DNA from: Flavobacterium pectinovorum
GTDB taxonomy: Bacteria > Bacteroidota > Bacteroidia > Flavobacteriales > Flavobacteriaceae
NCBI RefSeq assembly: GCF_022802975.1
Contig: NZ_JAFEVZ010000007.1
Span: 1-64,000, forward strand
DNA length: 64,000 bases
Direction of reading: 5' to 3'
The notes under the pieces were generated by a model. That model saw nothing but the letters and a program-made list of their open reading frames with translations. It did no database searches and was not told the origin of the DNA. The position numbers and the translations under genes are program-made. Shown here piece by piece: positions 36,102 through 47,100 of this stretch. Within the stretch, counting starts at the first letter, position 1; every line of letters starts with the position of its first letter.

Positions 36102-37232
36102 TTATTTGATAGCATCCTGAATACTGATTTTTTCACCGTTTTTAGTTGCTACTAAAAAAGAAGCGCCATATCCTTTACTTTTAGCTTCTTGCAAATATTT
36201 TTTAGCAATTTCGTAATCTGAAGTTTCCTGATAGAAATATTTATAAATATTATTTTCATAAACCATCGTTATGCTTTTTAAGCCTTTAAAATTTTTAGGC
36301 TCTAACGGCGTTTTTTTGATGCTTGCAATAAGCTGTACCTTAAAAAAAGTTCCTTTGGGAGCATCCTTAACTACTTTGGGAGCAGTTTCAATCGTTTTAG
36401 GTTTGGCAGGAATAGAAGTGTCTTTTGCAGGTTTCACTTCATTAATTTCAGGGGTACCTGTTCCAAAATACTCTCTTTTATAACTTAAAATAGCCTGTGC
36501 AATTGCTTCAGCTATATCATCCTGACCAGCTTCTGAATTTAAAATATCACCTTCTGCCGGGTTGGATACAAATCCTGTTTCTACTAACACCCTTGGCATA
36601 TAAGCCTTATGAAGTACCATAAAAGGAGCTTGTTTTACACCTTCCCCTCTTATTTTTTTTCCAAGTTTTCCAAAATTATCTTCAATTTTACTTGCCAATG
36701 AAATGCTGTTATCTAAATATTCCTCCTGCATTAATGTCATCCCAATCATTGATTCAGGCGAATTAGGATCAAAACCTTCGTATTTACGCTTATAATCTTT
36801 TTCTAAAGTAATAACCGAGTTTTCCTTTTTTGCTGCCTCAAGATTAGAAGCCACCTTACTCAATCCCATCACATAAGTTTCTGTTCCGTCTGCAGCCGTA
36901 TTTTTATTTGCATTACAATGTATTGAAACGAAGATATTAGAATTAGCTCTGTTTGCAATATTTGCCCTTTCTTTTAAATCAATAAATACATCTGTCTTTC
37001 TTGTATAAATAACCTGTACATTTGGATTAAGTTCCAATATTTTTCCAACTTTCAAAACAATCGCTAAAGCAATATTTTTTTCAATACGCCCACTATAAAC
37101 GGCCCCAAAATCATGATCACCATGTCCTGCATCAAGAGTTACCTTGAACACATTAGACTGAGAGTAAGCACAAAAAGAGGTTATAGTTAGAAAAAAAATA
37201 AATATTAGTTTAGTTTTGTTAAAAATGTTCAT
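36102..37232 (-). CDS. N-acetylmuramoyl-L-alanine amidase with C-terminal SPOR-like domain
   Basis: A 376-aa exported zinc amidase that cleaves the stem peptide from peptidoglycan. Signal peptide 1-24; Amidase_3 domain about 28-260 with TLDAGHGDHDFGA (His37), a zinc glutamate in GRIEKNIAL, SIHCNAN and VETGFVSNPAE. A linker rich in Pro/Lys (about 270-300) leads to a domain (about 300-376; FKVQLIASIKKTP, IYKYFYQETSDYEIAKKYL) resembling a SPOR peptidoglycan-binding domain. It heads the minus-strand operon and is divergent from lptD. Confidence 0.93.
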   Translation of the reverse strand: MNIFNKTKLIFIFFLTITSFCAYSQSNVFKVTLDAGHGDHDFGAVYSGRIEKNIALAIVLKVGKILELNPNVQVIYTRKTDVFIDLKERANIANRANSNIFVSIHCNANKNTAADGTETYVMGLSKVASNLEAAKKENSVITLEKDYKRKYEGFDPNSPESMIGMTLMQEEYLDNSISLASKIEDNFGKLGKKIRGEGVKQAPFMVLHKAYMPRVLVETGFVSNPAEGDILNSEAGQDDIAEAIAQAILSYKREYFGTGTPEINEVKPAKDTSIPAKPKTIETAPKVVKDAPKGTFFKVQLIASIKKTPLEPKNFKGLKSITMVYENNIYKYFYQETSDYEIAKKYLQEAKSKGYGASFLVATKNGEKISIQDAIK

Positions 37233-37285
37233 AAATCTAAAAGTTAATTTTAATAAAATGCAAAGCTATAATTTTTACAATTGAT

Positions 37286-37293
37286 TATTTTTG
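37286..37293 (+). promoter_or_regulatory. -7 box of lptD
   Basis: TATTTTTG followed by CC is a perfect TAnnTTTG box. Transcription from it would begin near 37300, which excludes a start codon at 37281 and supports the TTG at 37365. Confidence 0.5.
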
Positions 37294-37364
37294 CCAAAAA
37301 ATTATATGTAAGTTTGACATGTCAAAAAACAAGCCATACTTTTACAAAAATAGCATTTAAACCT

Positions 37365-40028
37365 TTGCACACAAACTTATTTAATATCGTTTTATTATCA
37401 TTTTTCCTAACTATAGGATGTGGTAATTTATATTCACAAGAAACAAAACCTAAAAAAAATCCAATACCTGCTGCAAGACAAACTGATAAGGCCAAAAAGG
37501 TTTCTACAGACACTACAAAAACGGCAACAGATACAATCAAAACTGACAGTATCAAACCCAAGAAAGCTTTTCTTGACGGAATAGTAAAACGTACAGCAAA
37601 AGGTTATCAGAAAATTGACCAAAAAAACAAAACGCTTACGCTTTATGATGAAGCAGAATTGTATTATAAGGATATAGAACTAAAATCCGGAATCATTGTC
37701 CTTAATTACGATAAAGACGAAGTATATGCCGGAAGAATAAAAGATTCTTCCGGAGTTTTAATACAATATCCGAATTTTAAACAGGGATCTAATGAGGTAC
37801 AGCCGGATTCAATTCGTTTTAATTTTAAAACCAAAAAAGCTTTAATTTACAACTCAAGAACTCAACAGGGAGAATTTAAAATAAAAGCAGAAGTTACCAA
37901 GAAAGAAAACGACTCTGTTTACTATTTAAAAGGAGCACGTTTTACTACCTCTACAGATGTTGACAACCCAGAGTATTACTTCAGAACCAGTAAAGTAAAA
38001 TTTGTTCCCGGAAAAAAAGTAGTTGTGGGTTTAACTAACATGGTTATTGCCGACGTTCCTACACCTATTGCATTACCTTACGCCTATTTCCCAATGAGTC
38101 AGGAAAAAAGTATTTCGGGTATCATTATACCAAGTTATAATGACTCTAACACCCGAGGGTTTTCATTACAAAACGGAGGATATTATTTTGCTTTAAGCGA
38201 TAATTACGACCTTACAGTTTTAGGAGATTATTATACTAACGGAAGTTATGCCATGCGTTTTGAATCTTCTTATGCAAAAAGGTATAAGTACAGAGGTAAT
38301 GTTAATTTTCGATTTGAGAATTTAATATCCAGCGAAAGAGGTTATCCCGATTATTCAAAACAAAATATTTACAACATTCAGTGGTCACACTCAAAAGATT
38401 CTAAGTCTAATCCTAATTCGAGTTTTTCTGCCTCTGTTAATATGGGTAGTAGTAAATATTTTAAACAATCCATTAATCAGGCTAATATTGGCTCCAGTTT
38501 AAATAATACGCTTAGTTCTTCCATTTCCTGGAATAAAACTTTTAATACAATTCCGCAAGCCAGAATAGCATTAACTGCAACACATTCTCAAAACACGCAA
38601 ACTGAACAAATTAGCATGACCCTTCCTTCTCTTCAGGGAAGTATTGATCGTATATATCCTTTTGTTGGAAAAGACGGTGTAAAAAAAGGATTAATCAAAA
38701 ATATCAATTTACAATACAACCTGAGTGGTAAAAATAGTTTTACTACAACTGATTCTTTATTTTTTAAACCTCAAATGTTTGAGAATGCACAAATAGGAAT
38801 GCAGCACAGTATCCCCATAAGTACCAACTTTAAAATATTCAAATATTTTAGTGCCAGTGCCTCTACAAACTATCAGGAAACCTGGGTTACCAAAACAATT
38901 AACAGATCTTATGACAACACTTCAAATTCTGTTGTAGACAAAACAGTTAATGGGTTTGATGCTTTTAGAACTTATAATTTTAGTTCAAGTTTAGGAACTA
39001 CCATTTATGGAACTTTTAAATTTGGTGACACAAAAAAAATACAAGCTATACGTCATGTTATGCGACCTTCTGTATCTTACTCTTACACCCCAAGTTTTGA
39101 GCGATATTATGACACTTATGCAATAGATGCGATTGGCACAAGCTACAAAGACTATACCCGATTCGAAAATGGTGTTTACGGACAACCCGGTAAATCAAAT
39201 TCAAACATCATCGGTTTTGATTTGAGCAATACATTTGAAGCAAAAGTAACCGACAAAGACAGTACTAAAACCGAACCTAAAAAAATGATGCTGCTAAATA
39301 ATTTAAATTTCAGCACCAGTTATAATTTTAATGCCGACGGCAAAACAACATTCGCACTTGAACCTGTTCGTGTCAGTGGTGGAACTCAATTATTTGAGAA
39401 TAAAATGAATGTAAATTTTGCCGCGACTTTAAATCCTTATGCAATTGATAACTCTGGGCAGCAAATTAATGTTTTCAATATTAATAACGGAGGAAGTCTA
39501 TTTAGAATGACAAGCGCCAATATGACCCTTAATTATTCGTTTTCAAACAAAAACGACAAAAAGGGTGAAAACAAACAAAGCGAGCGAAACGGAGGCCGTA
39601 GTGACGATTTATTCGGCACCAACACCGACATGAATGATACACGAAAAAGCCAATTTGCAGAAGAAGAATCTGAGAATGTAATTACCGAATTCTTTAATTC
39701 AAAACTTCCCTGGGATATGACAATGGCTTATTCATTAACCTATTCAAATACAAATAGAGAAAATAAAATTACAGGAAATTCTATCATGGTTTCTGCCAAT
39801 ATGGATATCACTCCAAAATGGAAAGGCGGAATCTCCACTGGTTACGATTTTGTACAAAAGGGGGTTACCTTTACCCAACTTCGTTTTGAAAGAGACTTAT
39901 TAAGCTGGAGAATGTCTTTTAACTGGACACCTCTTGGTACATATGCTAACTGGAATTTCTTTATCGGAATAAAATCAGGAATGCTTAGCGACATCAAATG
40001 GGATAAACGAAACAGCCCAAACAGATAG
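37365..40028 (+). CDS. LptD-like LPS-assembly outer-membrane protein
   Basis: About 887 aa from the TTG at 37365, which gives a clean signal peptide (HTNLFNIVLLSFFLTIGC, cut after NLYSQ). An open frame to a TTG at 37281 adds 28 residues before the signal and overlaps a probable -7 box, so it is less likely. After a Lys/Thr-rich linker comes an OstA/LptA-like beta-jellyroll (about 70-230; VKRTAKGYQKID, LYDEAELYYKDIELKSG) and a long barrel (about 260-880). It matches the Bacteroidetes LptD group, which inserts LPS into the outer leaflet. The start remains uncertain. Confidence 0.88.
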   Translation: MHTNLFNIVLLSFFLTIGCGNLYSQETKPKKNPIPAARQTDKAKKVSTDTTKTATDTIKTDSIKPKKAFLDGIVKRTAKGYQKIDQKNKTLTLYDEAELYYKDIELKSGIIVLNYDKDEVYAGRIKDSSGVLIQYPNFKQGSNEVQPDSIRFNFKTKKALIYNSRTQQGEFKIKAEVTKKENDSVYYLKGARFTTSTDVDNPEYYFRTSKVKFVPGKKVVVGLTNMVIADVPTPIALPYAYFPMSQEKSISGIIIPSYNDSNTRGFSLQNGGYYFALSDNYDLTVLGDYYTNGSYAMRFESSYAKRYKYRGNVNFRFENLISSERGYPDYSKQNIYNIQWSHSKDSKSNPNSSFSASVNMGSSKYFKQSINQANIGSSLNNTLSSSISWNKTFNTIPQARIALTATHSQNTQTEQISMTLPSLQGSIDRIYPFVGKDGVKKGLIKNINLQYNLSGKNSFTTTDSLFFKPQMFENAQIGMQHSIPISTNFKIFKYFSASASTNYQETWVTKTINRSYDNTSNSVVDKTVNGFDAFRTYNFSSSLGTTIYGTFKFGDTKKIQAIRHVMRPSVSYSYTPSFERYYDTYAIDAIGTSYKDYTRFENGVYGQPGKSNSNIIGFDLSNTFEAKVTDKDSTKTEPKKMMLLNNLNFSTSYNFNADGKTTFALEPVRVSGGTQLFENKMNVNFAATLNPYAIDNSGQQINVFNINNGGSLFRMTSANMTLNYSFSNKNDKKGENKQSERNGGRSDDLFGTNTDMNDTRKSQFAEEESENVITEFFNSKLPWDMTMAYSLTYSNTNRENKITGNSIMVSANMDITPKWKGGISTGYDFVQKGVTFTQLRFERDLLSWRMSFNWTPLGTYANWNFFIGIKSGMLSDIKWDKRNSPNR

Positions 40029-40064
40029 ACACACTCCTTAATACAAATTTTAAATACTTTGAAT

Positions 40065-40445
40065 ATGAAAAAAGTAATCTTCACAGAAAAAGCACCAGCT
40101 CCTATCGGGCCATATAACCAAGCTATTTTATCAGGAAACACACTTTATGCTTCGGGACAAATAGCTATAAATCCATCAACAGGAGAACTTGTTACAGCAA
40201 ACATCAATGATGAAACACATCAGGTAATGCAAAATATTGCTTCAATTTTAGAAGCTGCTGACATGACTTTTGAAAATGTTGTAAAAGCTTCTATTTTCAT
40301 CATGGACATGAATAATTTCGCAGCAATAAATACTGTTTACGGATCTTATTTTAACGAAAAAACCGCTCCAGCACGTGAAACGGTTCAGGTGGCTTGTTTG
40401 CCAAAAAATGTAAATGTTGAGATTTCTATAATTGCTGTGCAATAG
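40065..40445 (+). CDS. RidA family reactive-intermediate deaminase
   Basis: A 126-aa cytoplasmic trimeric enzyme starting at the ATG at 40065; a TTG two codons earlier is unlikely. Family features include EKAPAPIGPYNQAI, LYASGQIAINPSTGE, and the catalytic-arginine region YFNEKTAPARETVQV with CLPKNVNVEISIIAV. RidA hydrolyses 2-aminoacrylate and related enamine/imine intermediates from PLP enzymes. It is 36 bp after lptD and may be read through from it. Its last 20 bp overlap the 3' end of the convergent mgsA gene. Confidence 0.95.
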   Translation: MKKVIFTEKAPAPIGPYNQAILSGNTLYASGQIAINPSTGELVTANINDETHQVMQNIASILEAADMTFENVVKASIFIMDMNNFAAINTVYGSYFNEKTAPARETVQVACLPKNVNVEISIIAVQ

Positions 40446-40800
40446 CATCTAATAGTAATTGTGCCGTTGCCTCATTAGTTGCCAGCGGCACATTATGAAC
40501 ATCACACACTCTAATTAACATATTAATATCTGCTTCGTGCGGATGACTCGACAAAGGGTCTTTAAAAAAGAAAACCATTTGAGTCAAACCCTCTGCTACT
40601 CTTCCTGCTATTTGAGCATCACCACCTAAAGGACCTGAGAGCATTCGTCTTGTTTTAAAACCTGCTGCCTCAGCTTTTCCACCGGTAGTACCAGTACCAA
40701 TAAGACTAACACTTTCATTTTGCAGAACAGTTGTATTTTTAATTAAAAAATTAATTAAATCTGCTTTTTTTCCGTCATGCGCAATAATTGCAATTTCCAT
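40426..40800 (-). CDS. mgsA: Methylglyoxal synthase
   Basis: A 124-aa cytoplasmic enzyme turning dihydroxyacetone phosphate into methylglyoxal and phosphate, a glycolytic bypass. The start at 40800 gives MEIAIIAHDGKK; a start nine codons upstream overlaps the kinase gene and is rejected. Motifs: AHDGKK, IGTGTTGG (phosphate site), SGPLGGDAQIAGRV with the catalytic Asp, and FFKDPLSSHPHEADI with the active-site Asp/His. Shorter than the E. coli enzyme (152 aa) at both ends. It lies 10 bp downstream of the GlcNAc-kinase-like gene and is probably cotranscribed. Confidence 0.93.
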   Translation of the reverse strand: MEIAIIAHDGKKADLINFLIKNTTVLQNESVSLIGTGTTGGKAEAAGFKTRRMLSGPLGGDAQIAGRVAEGLTQMVFFFKDPLSSHPHEADINMLIRVCDVHNVPLATNEATAQLLLDAIAQQL

Positions 40801-40810
40801 TCTAAATTTT

Positions 40811-41662
40811 TTATTTATTAGCAACATGATAAGCTATCAGACCATCAATTGGACGTCTTAAAACATTACCTAATTTTAGTTCATACTTATCAAATATTTC
40901 CTGTAACTCATCTTTTAAATAAAAAGCTATAGAACCTACAAAATGAACAGGAATCTCCTGACAGTTATCATATTGTTTAATATAGTTTTTAACGAAAGAT
41001 TTCATCCCTTTAAAGATAATTTTTCTGCAAAAATCAGAATCTTTATGCTGGATTAAAAACTTCGCAAAAGTTGCCAGATAGGCATTTGGATTTGGTTCTT
41101 TATACAATTTATTTTTGATGTAGTCAGCATCCAGATTATATTCCTTTTCAAATTCAACAGCCAGTTCTTTAGGCATTTTATTGAAATAATATTTTCTGAT
41201 TAATTCTTTTCCAAAAACATTTCCACTGCAATCATCCATTGCAATATAACCTAATGATTGCACTTTTTGATGCAAAACTTTTCCATCAAAATAACTACAA
41301 TTAGAACCTGTTCCTAAAATACTAACAATTGCCTCTTCTCCTTTTGGAGTAGTGGCATATACTGCTGCATAAGTATCTTCATGAACCTCTACAATAGCAT
41401 TCTCAAAATACTTTTGAAATTCCTGAGATAAAGATTGTTTCATTCTGTCTGTACCACAACCCGCCCCGTAAAAGAACAAATGTGTAGCTTCTTTTCTATT
41501 TTGCGAAATATCAAAACGATCATTTACTCTTTCGATAATCTCAGGACCTTCAAGAATTTCAGGATTTAACCCTAAAGTCTGTGTTGTGAACAATACTTTA
41601 CCACTATCATCAATTGCAATCCAATCAGCTTTAGTAGATCCACTATCAACTATTAATTTCAT
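40811..41662 (-). CDS. BadF/BadG-type ATPase, probable N-acetylglucosamine kinase
   Basis: A 283-aa actin-fold sugar kinase-like protein. Visible: phosphate-1 loop VDSGSTKADW (4-13), the GAGCG segment, GTGSNCSYFDG (phosphate-2) and DDCSGNVFGKELI. These fit the BadF family members that phosphorylate GlcNAc. A catabolic role is attractive because the chitin locus at 2-16 kb has a permease and nagB but no kinase, while this gene sits in a run with gapA, pfkA and mgsA. Substrate is inferred. Confidence 0.82.
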   Translation of the reverse strand: MKLIVDSGSTKADWIAIDDSGKVLFTTQTLGLNPEILEGPEIIERVNDRFDISQNRKEATHLFFYGAGCGTDRMKQSLSQEFQKYFENAIVEVHEDTYAAVYATTPKGEEAIVSILGTGSNCSYFDGKVLHQKVQSLGYIAMDDCSGNVFGKELIRKYYFNKMPKELAVEFEKEYNLDADYIKNKLYKEPNPNAYLATFAKFLIQHKDSDFCRKIIFKGMKSFVKNYIKQYDNCQEIPVHFVGSIAFYLKDELQEIFDKYELKLGNVLRRPIDGLIAYHVANK

Positions 41663-41743
41663 TTTAGTTTAGTTTTTTTTAGTTAGTTTACCCCCTAATT
41701 AAAAGTGTGTTTTTTACATTAATTAAGGACGTAACAAAATAAG

Positions 41744-41773
41744 AAATCCCGTTATTTGGAAATAACGGGATTT
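41744..41773 (-). terminator. Terminator of gapA
   Basis: Arms AAATCCCGTTATT and AATAACGGGATTT (41744-41756, 41761-41773) with a 4-nt loop, 18 bp past the gapA stop. It separates gapA from the kinase-mgsA unit. Confidence 0.8.
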
Positions 41774-41790
41774 TCTCACTTAATAAAAAA

Positions 41791-42822
<1,032 letters not shown>

Positions 42823-42868
42823 TTAACATATTTAAAATTTAGCATTCTAACTAAACTTCGTTTCTTTT

Positions 42869-43855
42869 TTATGTTGACATAATATCAGATACCCTCAATA
42901 ATTCTCTATCAATTTCTGACTTGCCTTTAATTGCTTGTTCTAACGGAGTCAGGGTTACCTTATCCTGTTGCAAACCAACCATATAATTTGATTTACCATC
43001 TATCAATGACTCTACTGCTTTTACACCTAAACGGCTTGCTAAAACACGGTCAAAACATGAAGGAGAACCACCGCGCTGCATGTGTCCAAGAACTGAAACA
43101 CGTACATCGTATTCTGGCAAATTAGCTTCAACATAATCTTTTAATTCGAATACGTTTTTACCAATTTTATCACCTTCCGCAATTACTACTATACTTGATG
43201 ATTTTCCTGAAGCTTTACTTTTTTGAAGAGAATCTAAAAGTCTTTCAAGACCTAAATCTTCTTCAGGAATAAGAATTTCTTCGGCTCCTGCCCCAATACC
43301 GGCATTAAGAGCAATATGACCTGCATCTCTACCCATAACCTCTACAAAAAATAATCGGTTATGTGAACTTGCAGTATCTCTGATTTTATCGATACAATCT
43401 ACAACTGTATTTAGAGCTGTGTCATATCCTAAGGTAAAACTAGTTCCAAAAATATCGTTATCAATTGTTCCCGGAATTCCCATTACAGGAAACCCAAATT
43501 CTGCGTTAAAAATTAAACCTCCGGTAAAACTACCATCACCACCAATAACAACAAGAGCATCTACTCCATGTTTGATAAGGTTTTCATGAGCTTTTTTTCT
43601 ACCTTCGGGTGTTCTGAATTCAGCAGAACGTGCCGATTTTAAAATCGTCCCTCCTTTGTTTACAATATTATTTACACTTCGAGGTCCCATATCTTTGAAG
43701 TCTCCTTCAATCATTCCCTGATAACCTCTATAAATTCCCAAACATTCTATGTTATGATAAGCGCATGTTCGAACAACTGATCGTATTGCGGCATTCATTC
43801 CTGGTGAATCTCCTCCTGAAGTAAGAACACCTACTTTTTTTATTGTTTTTGGCAT
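42869..43855 (-). CDS. pfkA: ATP-dependent 6-phosphofructokinase
   Basis: A 328-aa cytoplasmic glycolytic enzyme. LTSGGDSPGMNAAIR (ATP site), VVIGGDGSFTGG (Gly-Asp-Gly of ATP-type enzymes rather than PPi-type), GIPGTIDNDI with the catalytic aspartate, VEVMGRDAG and LGHMQRGGSP (effector/Fru-6-P contacts) are all present. Length matches the bacterial allosteric PfkA. Together with gapA it forms a probable operon, transcribed away from the repeat-containing gap at 43856-44170. Confidence 0.97.
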   Translation of the reverse strand: MPKTIKKVGVLTSGGDSPGMNAAIRSVVRTCAYHNIECLGIYRGYQGMIEGDFKDMGPRSVNNIVNKGGTILKSARSAEFRTPEGRKKAHENLIKHGVDALVVIGGDGSFTGGLIFNAEFGFPVMGIPGTIDNDIFGTSFTLGYDTALNTVVDCIDKIRDTASSHNRLFFVEVMGRDAGHIALNAGIGAGAEEILIPEEDLGLERLLDSLQKSKASGKSSSIVVIAEGDKIGKNVFELKDYVEANLPEYDVRVSVLGHMQRGGSPSCFDRVLASRLGVKAVESLIDGKSNYMVGLQQDKVTLTPLEQAIKGKSEIDRELLRVSDIMST

Positions 43856-44092
43856 TATTTAAGTATTAAAGTGTAAAATTAGCAAACATTCACCACTTTT
43901 TAGTAGATGATTATTATAATTTAGTAGCAACTATTAAATTCAAACGTTTTCGGTTAATAAGTTTTTCTACACCAAAAAATTCATTTAAAATAATAAAAGT
44001 ATCCTTTTTTAATTAAAAATGTAAAATTAACAATCCATAAATGAAGTGTTATAAAATTTTGAATTTTAAATATAAATTAAAATACTAAATGA

Positions 44093-44142
44093 TTAACCTG
44101 TTTGATGTAATTAGTATTTAATGATATTTTTTTGTCAGTTCG
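44093..44142. repeat. 50-bp dispersed element, copy A
   Basis: TTAACC, then GATGTAATTAGTATTTAATG, ending GTCAGTTCG. It aligns without gaps and at 41 of 50 bases with 57673-57722. It lies in the 315-bp gap between pfkA and tamB, which otherwise holds only AT-rich sequence and the pfkA upstream region. Confidence 0.6.
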
Positions 44143-44170
44143 GATTATTTTCGAGATAAAATTATACTTT

Positions 44171-47100
44171 TTAAAAATCATTATCATCAGGTATCACACC
44201 TTCATTGTTATTTTTTTGCTGAGGCTTTTTATCTTCTTCTTTTTTATCGGACTTCTTTTTTTCTTTTTCAGCTTCTTTTTTAGCGTTTGTAAAATTTATG
44301 TAATCCGGATTCAAATTAGAATCCTGCAAATCATTAGGATTTTTGATTGCTTTTTCTAATTTGTGATTCTTGAAAATTTTATTAACTAATTCACTAAAAG
44401 TATCAAAATCTACTTCATAACTAATACCTACGCCTTGCGTATAACCAATTCCCTGACCTACGTAACTGATATCATTTTCTTTATTAAACAAACGCAAATT
44501 TGCTGTTCCGTCTTCGTTAATACGATATTGTACTTCAATATCACCTACAATTGCCGATTCGTTTATACCTCCTACCGGTACCCCAACTTTTCCGTTAATA
44601 GTAATTCGTTCATTAATTTGCGATGATACTGTTGCCACAACCTGCCCATCAGCCTCTTGTCCTATACGTCTGTCTGCAGAAACATAATTAAAACCAACAT
44701 TAATTTTATCATTATCCGATTTTATGATATCACCTAACAGACTTGAAGCCGTCTCAGCAAATGTTCCCGATAAATCTCCCTGACTAAAGCCATCTGTACT
44801 CATAAAAGAACCTGTAGACAATAAATACAAAGCCTGAGTTTGACGAATATCTTTATCATCCAGTTTGTATTGAATTTCAGACTTTAAAACACTGCTTACC
44901 GAAGGAAACTGAATATCGAAATTGGGTTCAGGACTTGTTAAATCTCCTCTTAAACCAATAACAACTTCAACCGGAACCTTTTTATTAAATGAAGAATTCT
45001 CTAACAAAACAGCAGGATTTGCTATCGTTCTGTACACAGCTTCGAGATTTAATTGTGCCTTCATTGGGTTTCCTTCCCAAATAATAGATCCTCCTTTTCG
45101 AACAGCAAATTTTTTATCTATTAATCCACCGTATTTAAAATTATAAGTTCCTTCATAGGCCTGAAAATCCCCCCACATATTAAACTTACCCAGTGTATTA
45201 ATTTTAAACAATAACGATCCGTGCCCTTTTCCTTTCATACCATGACCTGAATCCCTGTCCAGAATCACTTCAACTTCCGCATCGGGTGTAATATCGAAAT
45301 CAAACTCTAATTCGAGACCATTATAATTTTTTGTTCTTTCAACAATACCATTGGCTAAATTATATTTTTCTTTAGGTGTCACAAAATGAATAAAACTATT
45401 CTCCCCAACACTCTGCACATTACTAATTGGTATTTTTATCTCGGTTCCTTTCTCTGATTTTGCATCTACTTTAATAAAAAGTGCTTCGGTTGGACCTTTT
45501 ATACTCGCGGTTCCATTTATAAAAGCTGTTCCAAAATAAGCTGCATCATCACTATCTTTTGTATCTAATGCCAGTAATCGTTTTGAAGTTATTGTTAAAT
45601 CTAATTTCCAGTCTCCAAAATTTTTATGTTCGATACTACCGTTCAACAAACCTTTTGTTCCGAATTTAGTATCTGTCAACTGATTGTTTCTAAACAAGAA
45701 TTTTTCGTTTGTTAAATCTACAACAGTCCGATTGTTTAATTCATAATCCGTATTAAGATACGTAACAGTCATTCCAGCTTTTTCAACATAAAGTCTTCCG
45801 TTAATATCAGGATTTTTAAGATTTCCGGCTATAGCAGCATTTCCGGAAACGCTTCCTCTAATGTTTGACAAAACACTCCCTCCTACCGTACCCAAAGTAG
45901 CCAGATTAAAACCTGCGAGTTTTAATTTTAAATCTAAAAGTGTTTCTTTATTCTGAATAGCGAAACTTCCTTCTGCTTTGAAAGATTCGGTAAAATTATT
46001 TTCAATAGATGAATTAATGGTAAACTTTTTAAACGTTTCATCACCGGAAATATCAAACTTTAAAGTTCCTAAATCAATTTTATTTAAATTTAAACGATCA
46101 ATTTCGATCGACGCTGTTGGCTGATAGACATTTTTATTCTGTTTAAAATTTATGTTACCATTCAAATTACCATTAACAACAAATTTTTCATTTAAAGGTG
46201 TAATCTTATTGATATCAACATCTTCAAAATTCAGAACTATATCTTTATAATCCGTTCCTTTTATAACTCCATTCAAATCAATCTTTTGGTTTTCATGGGA
46301 TAAGATGATGTTATCAATCGTAAAGTTTTTAAAATTCTTATCAAAAACTACCTGATTATCATCTTCTTCATCTTCATTTAAATACCATAAATAGTCTTTA
46401 AATTTCATTTCAGATTTATGAATTCCAACTATATTATTTTTATTCTTATCTATTGTATGATATAAATTCAGATTAAAATAATCTTCTCCTTTATTTCCAC
46501 CTTTAAATTCAGAACGAACAAATAATGTGTCTTTTGATGTCACATTAACCAAATTAAAATCACGAATCTTGTAATATGGGGTTTTGATGCTATCCAATTC
46601 AATGAAAGCATTATACAGCGGATTTTTATTATCAATATTAATTCGGATATTATCGAATGTGTTTTTTGAAGCCGTTATTTTTTGCGAATTAAACCTAAAC
46701 TTAAACTCCTGTTTATCAGAATCTATCTTACCACGCAGCACTGTACTCGAATCAATTTTAATATCCGGATACAACATTTCAACTACTTTATTGTAAACAT
46801 GGAAATTGAAACGCAAAAACTGCCCTTTTTTAACTTTATGAGGTTTGTAATTCGTATAAAGACTTCCAACAGAATTCATTACCAATTTATCTAACTGGTC
46901 AAATTGAAATTTACCTACAATTTTACCGTTTACAACGTCTGTGGAATTAACGGTTATTGTACGTAATTTATCCGAATCAAAACTTGAATTTACAGTTACT
47001 TCATCAAAAACATAAGTGGATTGGGGATTTTGGTAAACAGCATCTTTTACATAAATATTCCCCTGTAAATTTTGAATAGAGTTTCCGGTAACCTGAACAA

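Noticed and set aside
44132..44359. Hydrophobic 75-aa ORF
   Set aside because: Complement of the Lys/Glu-rich tail of TamB; not a membrane gene.
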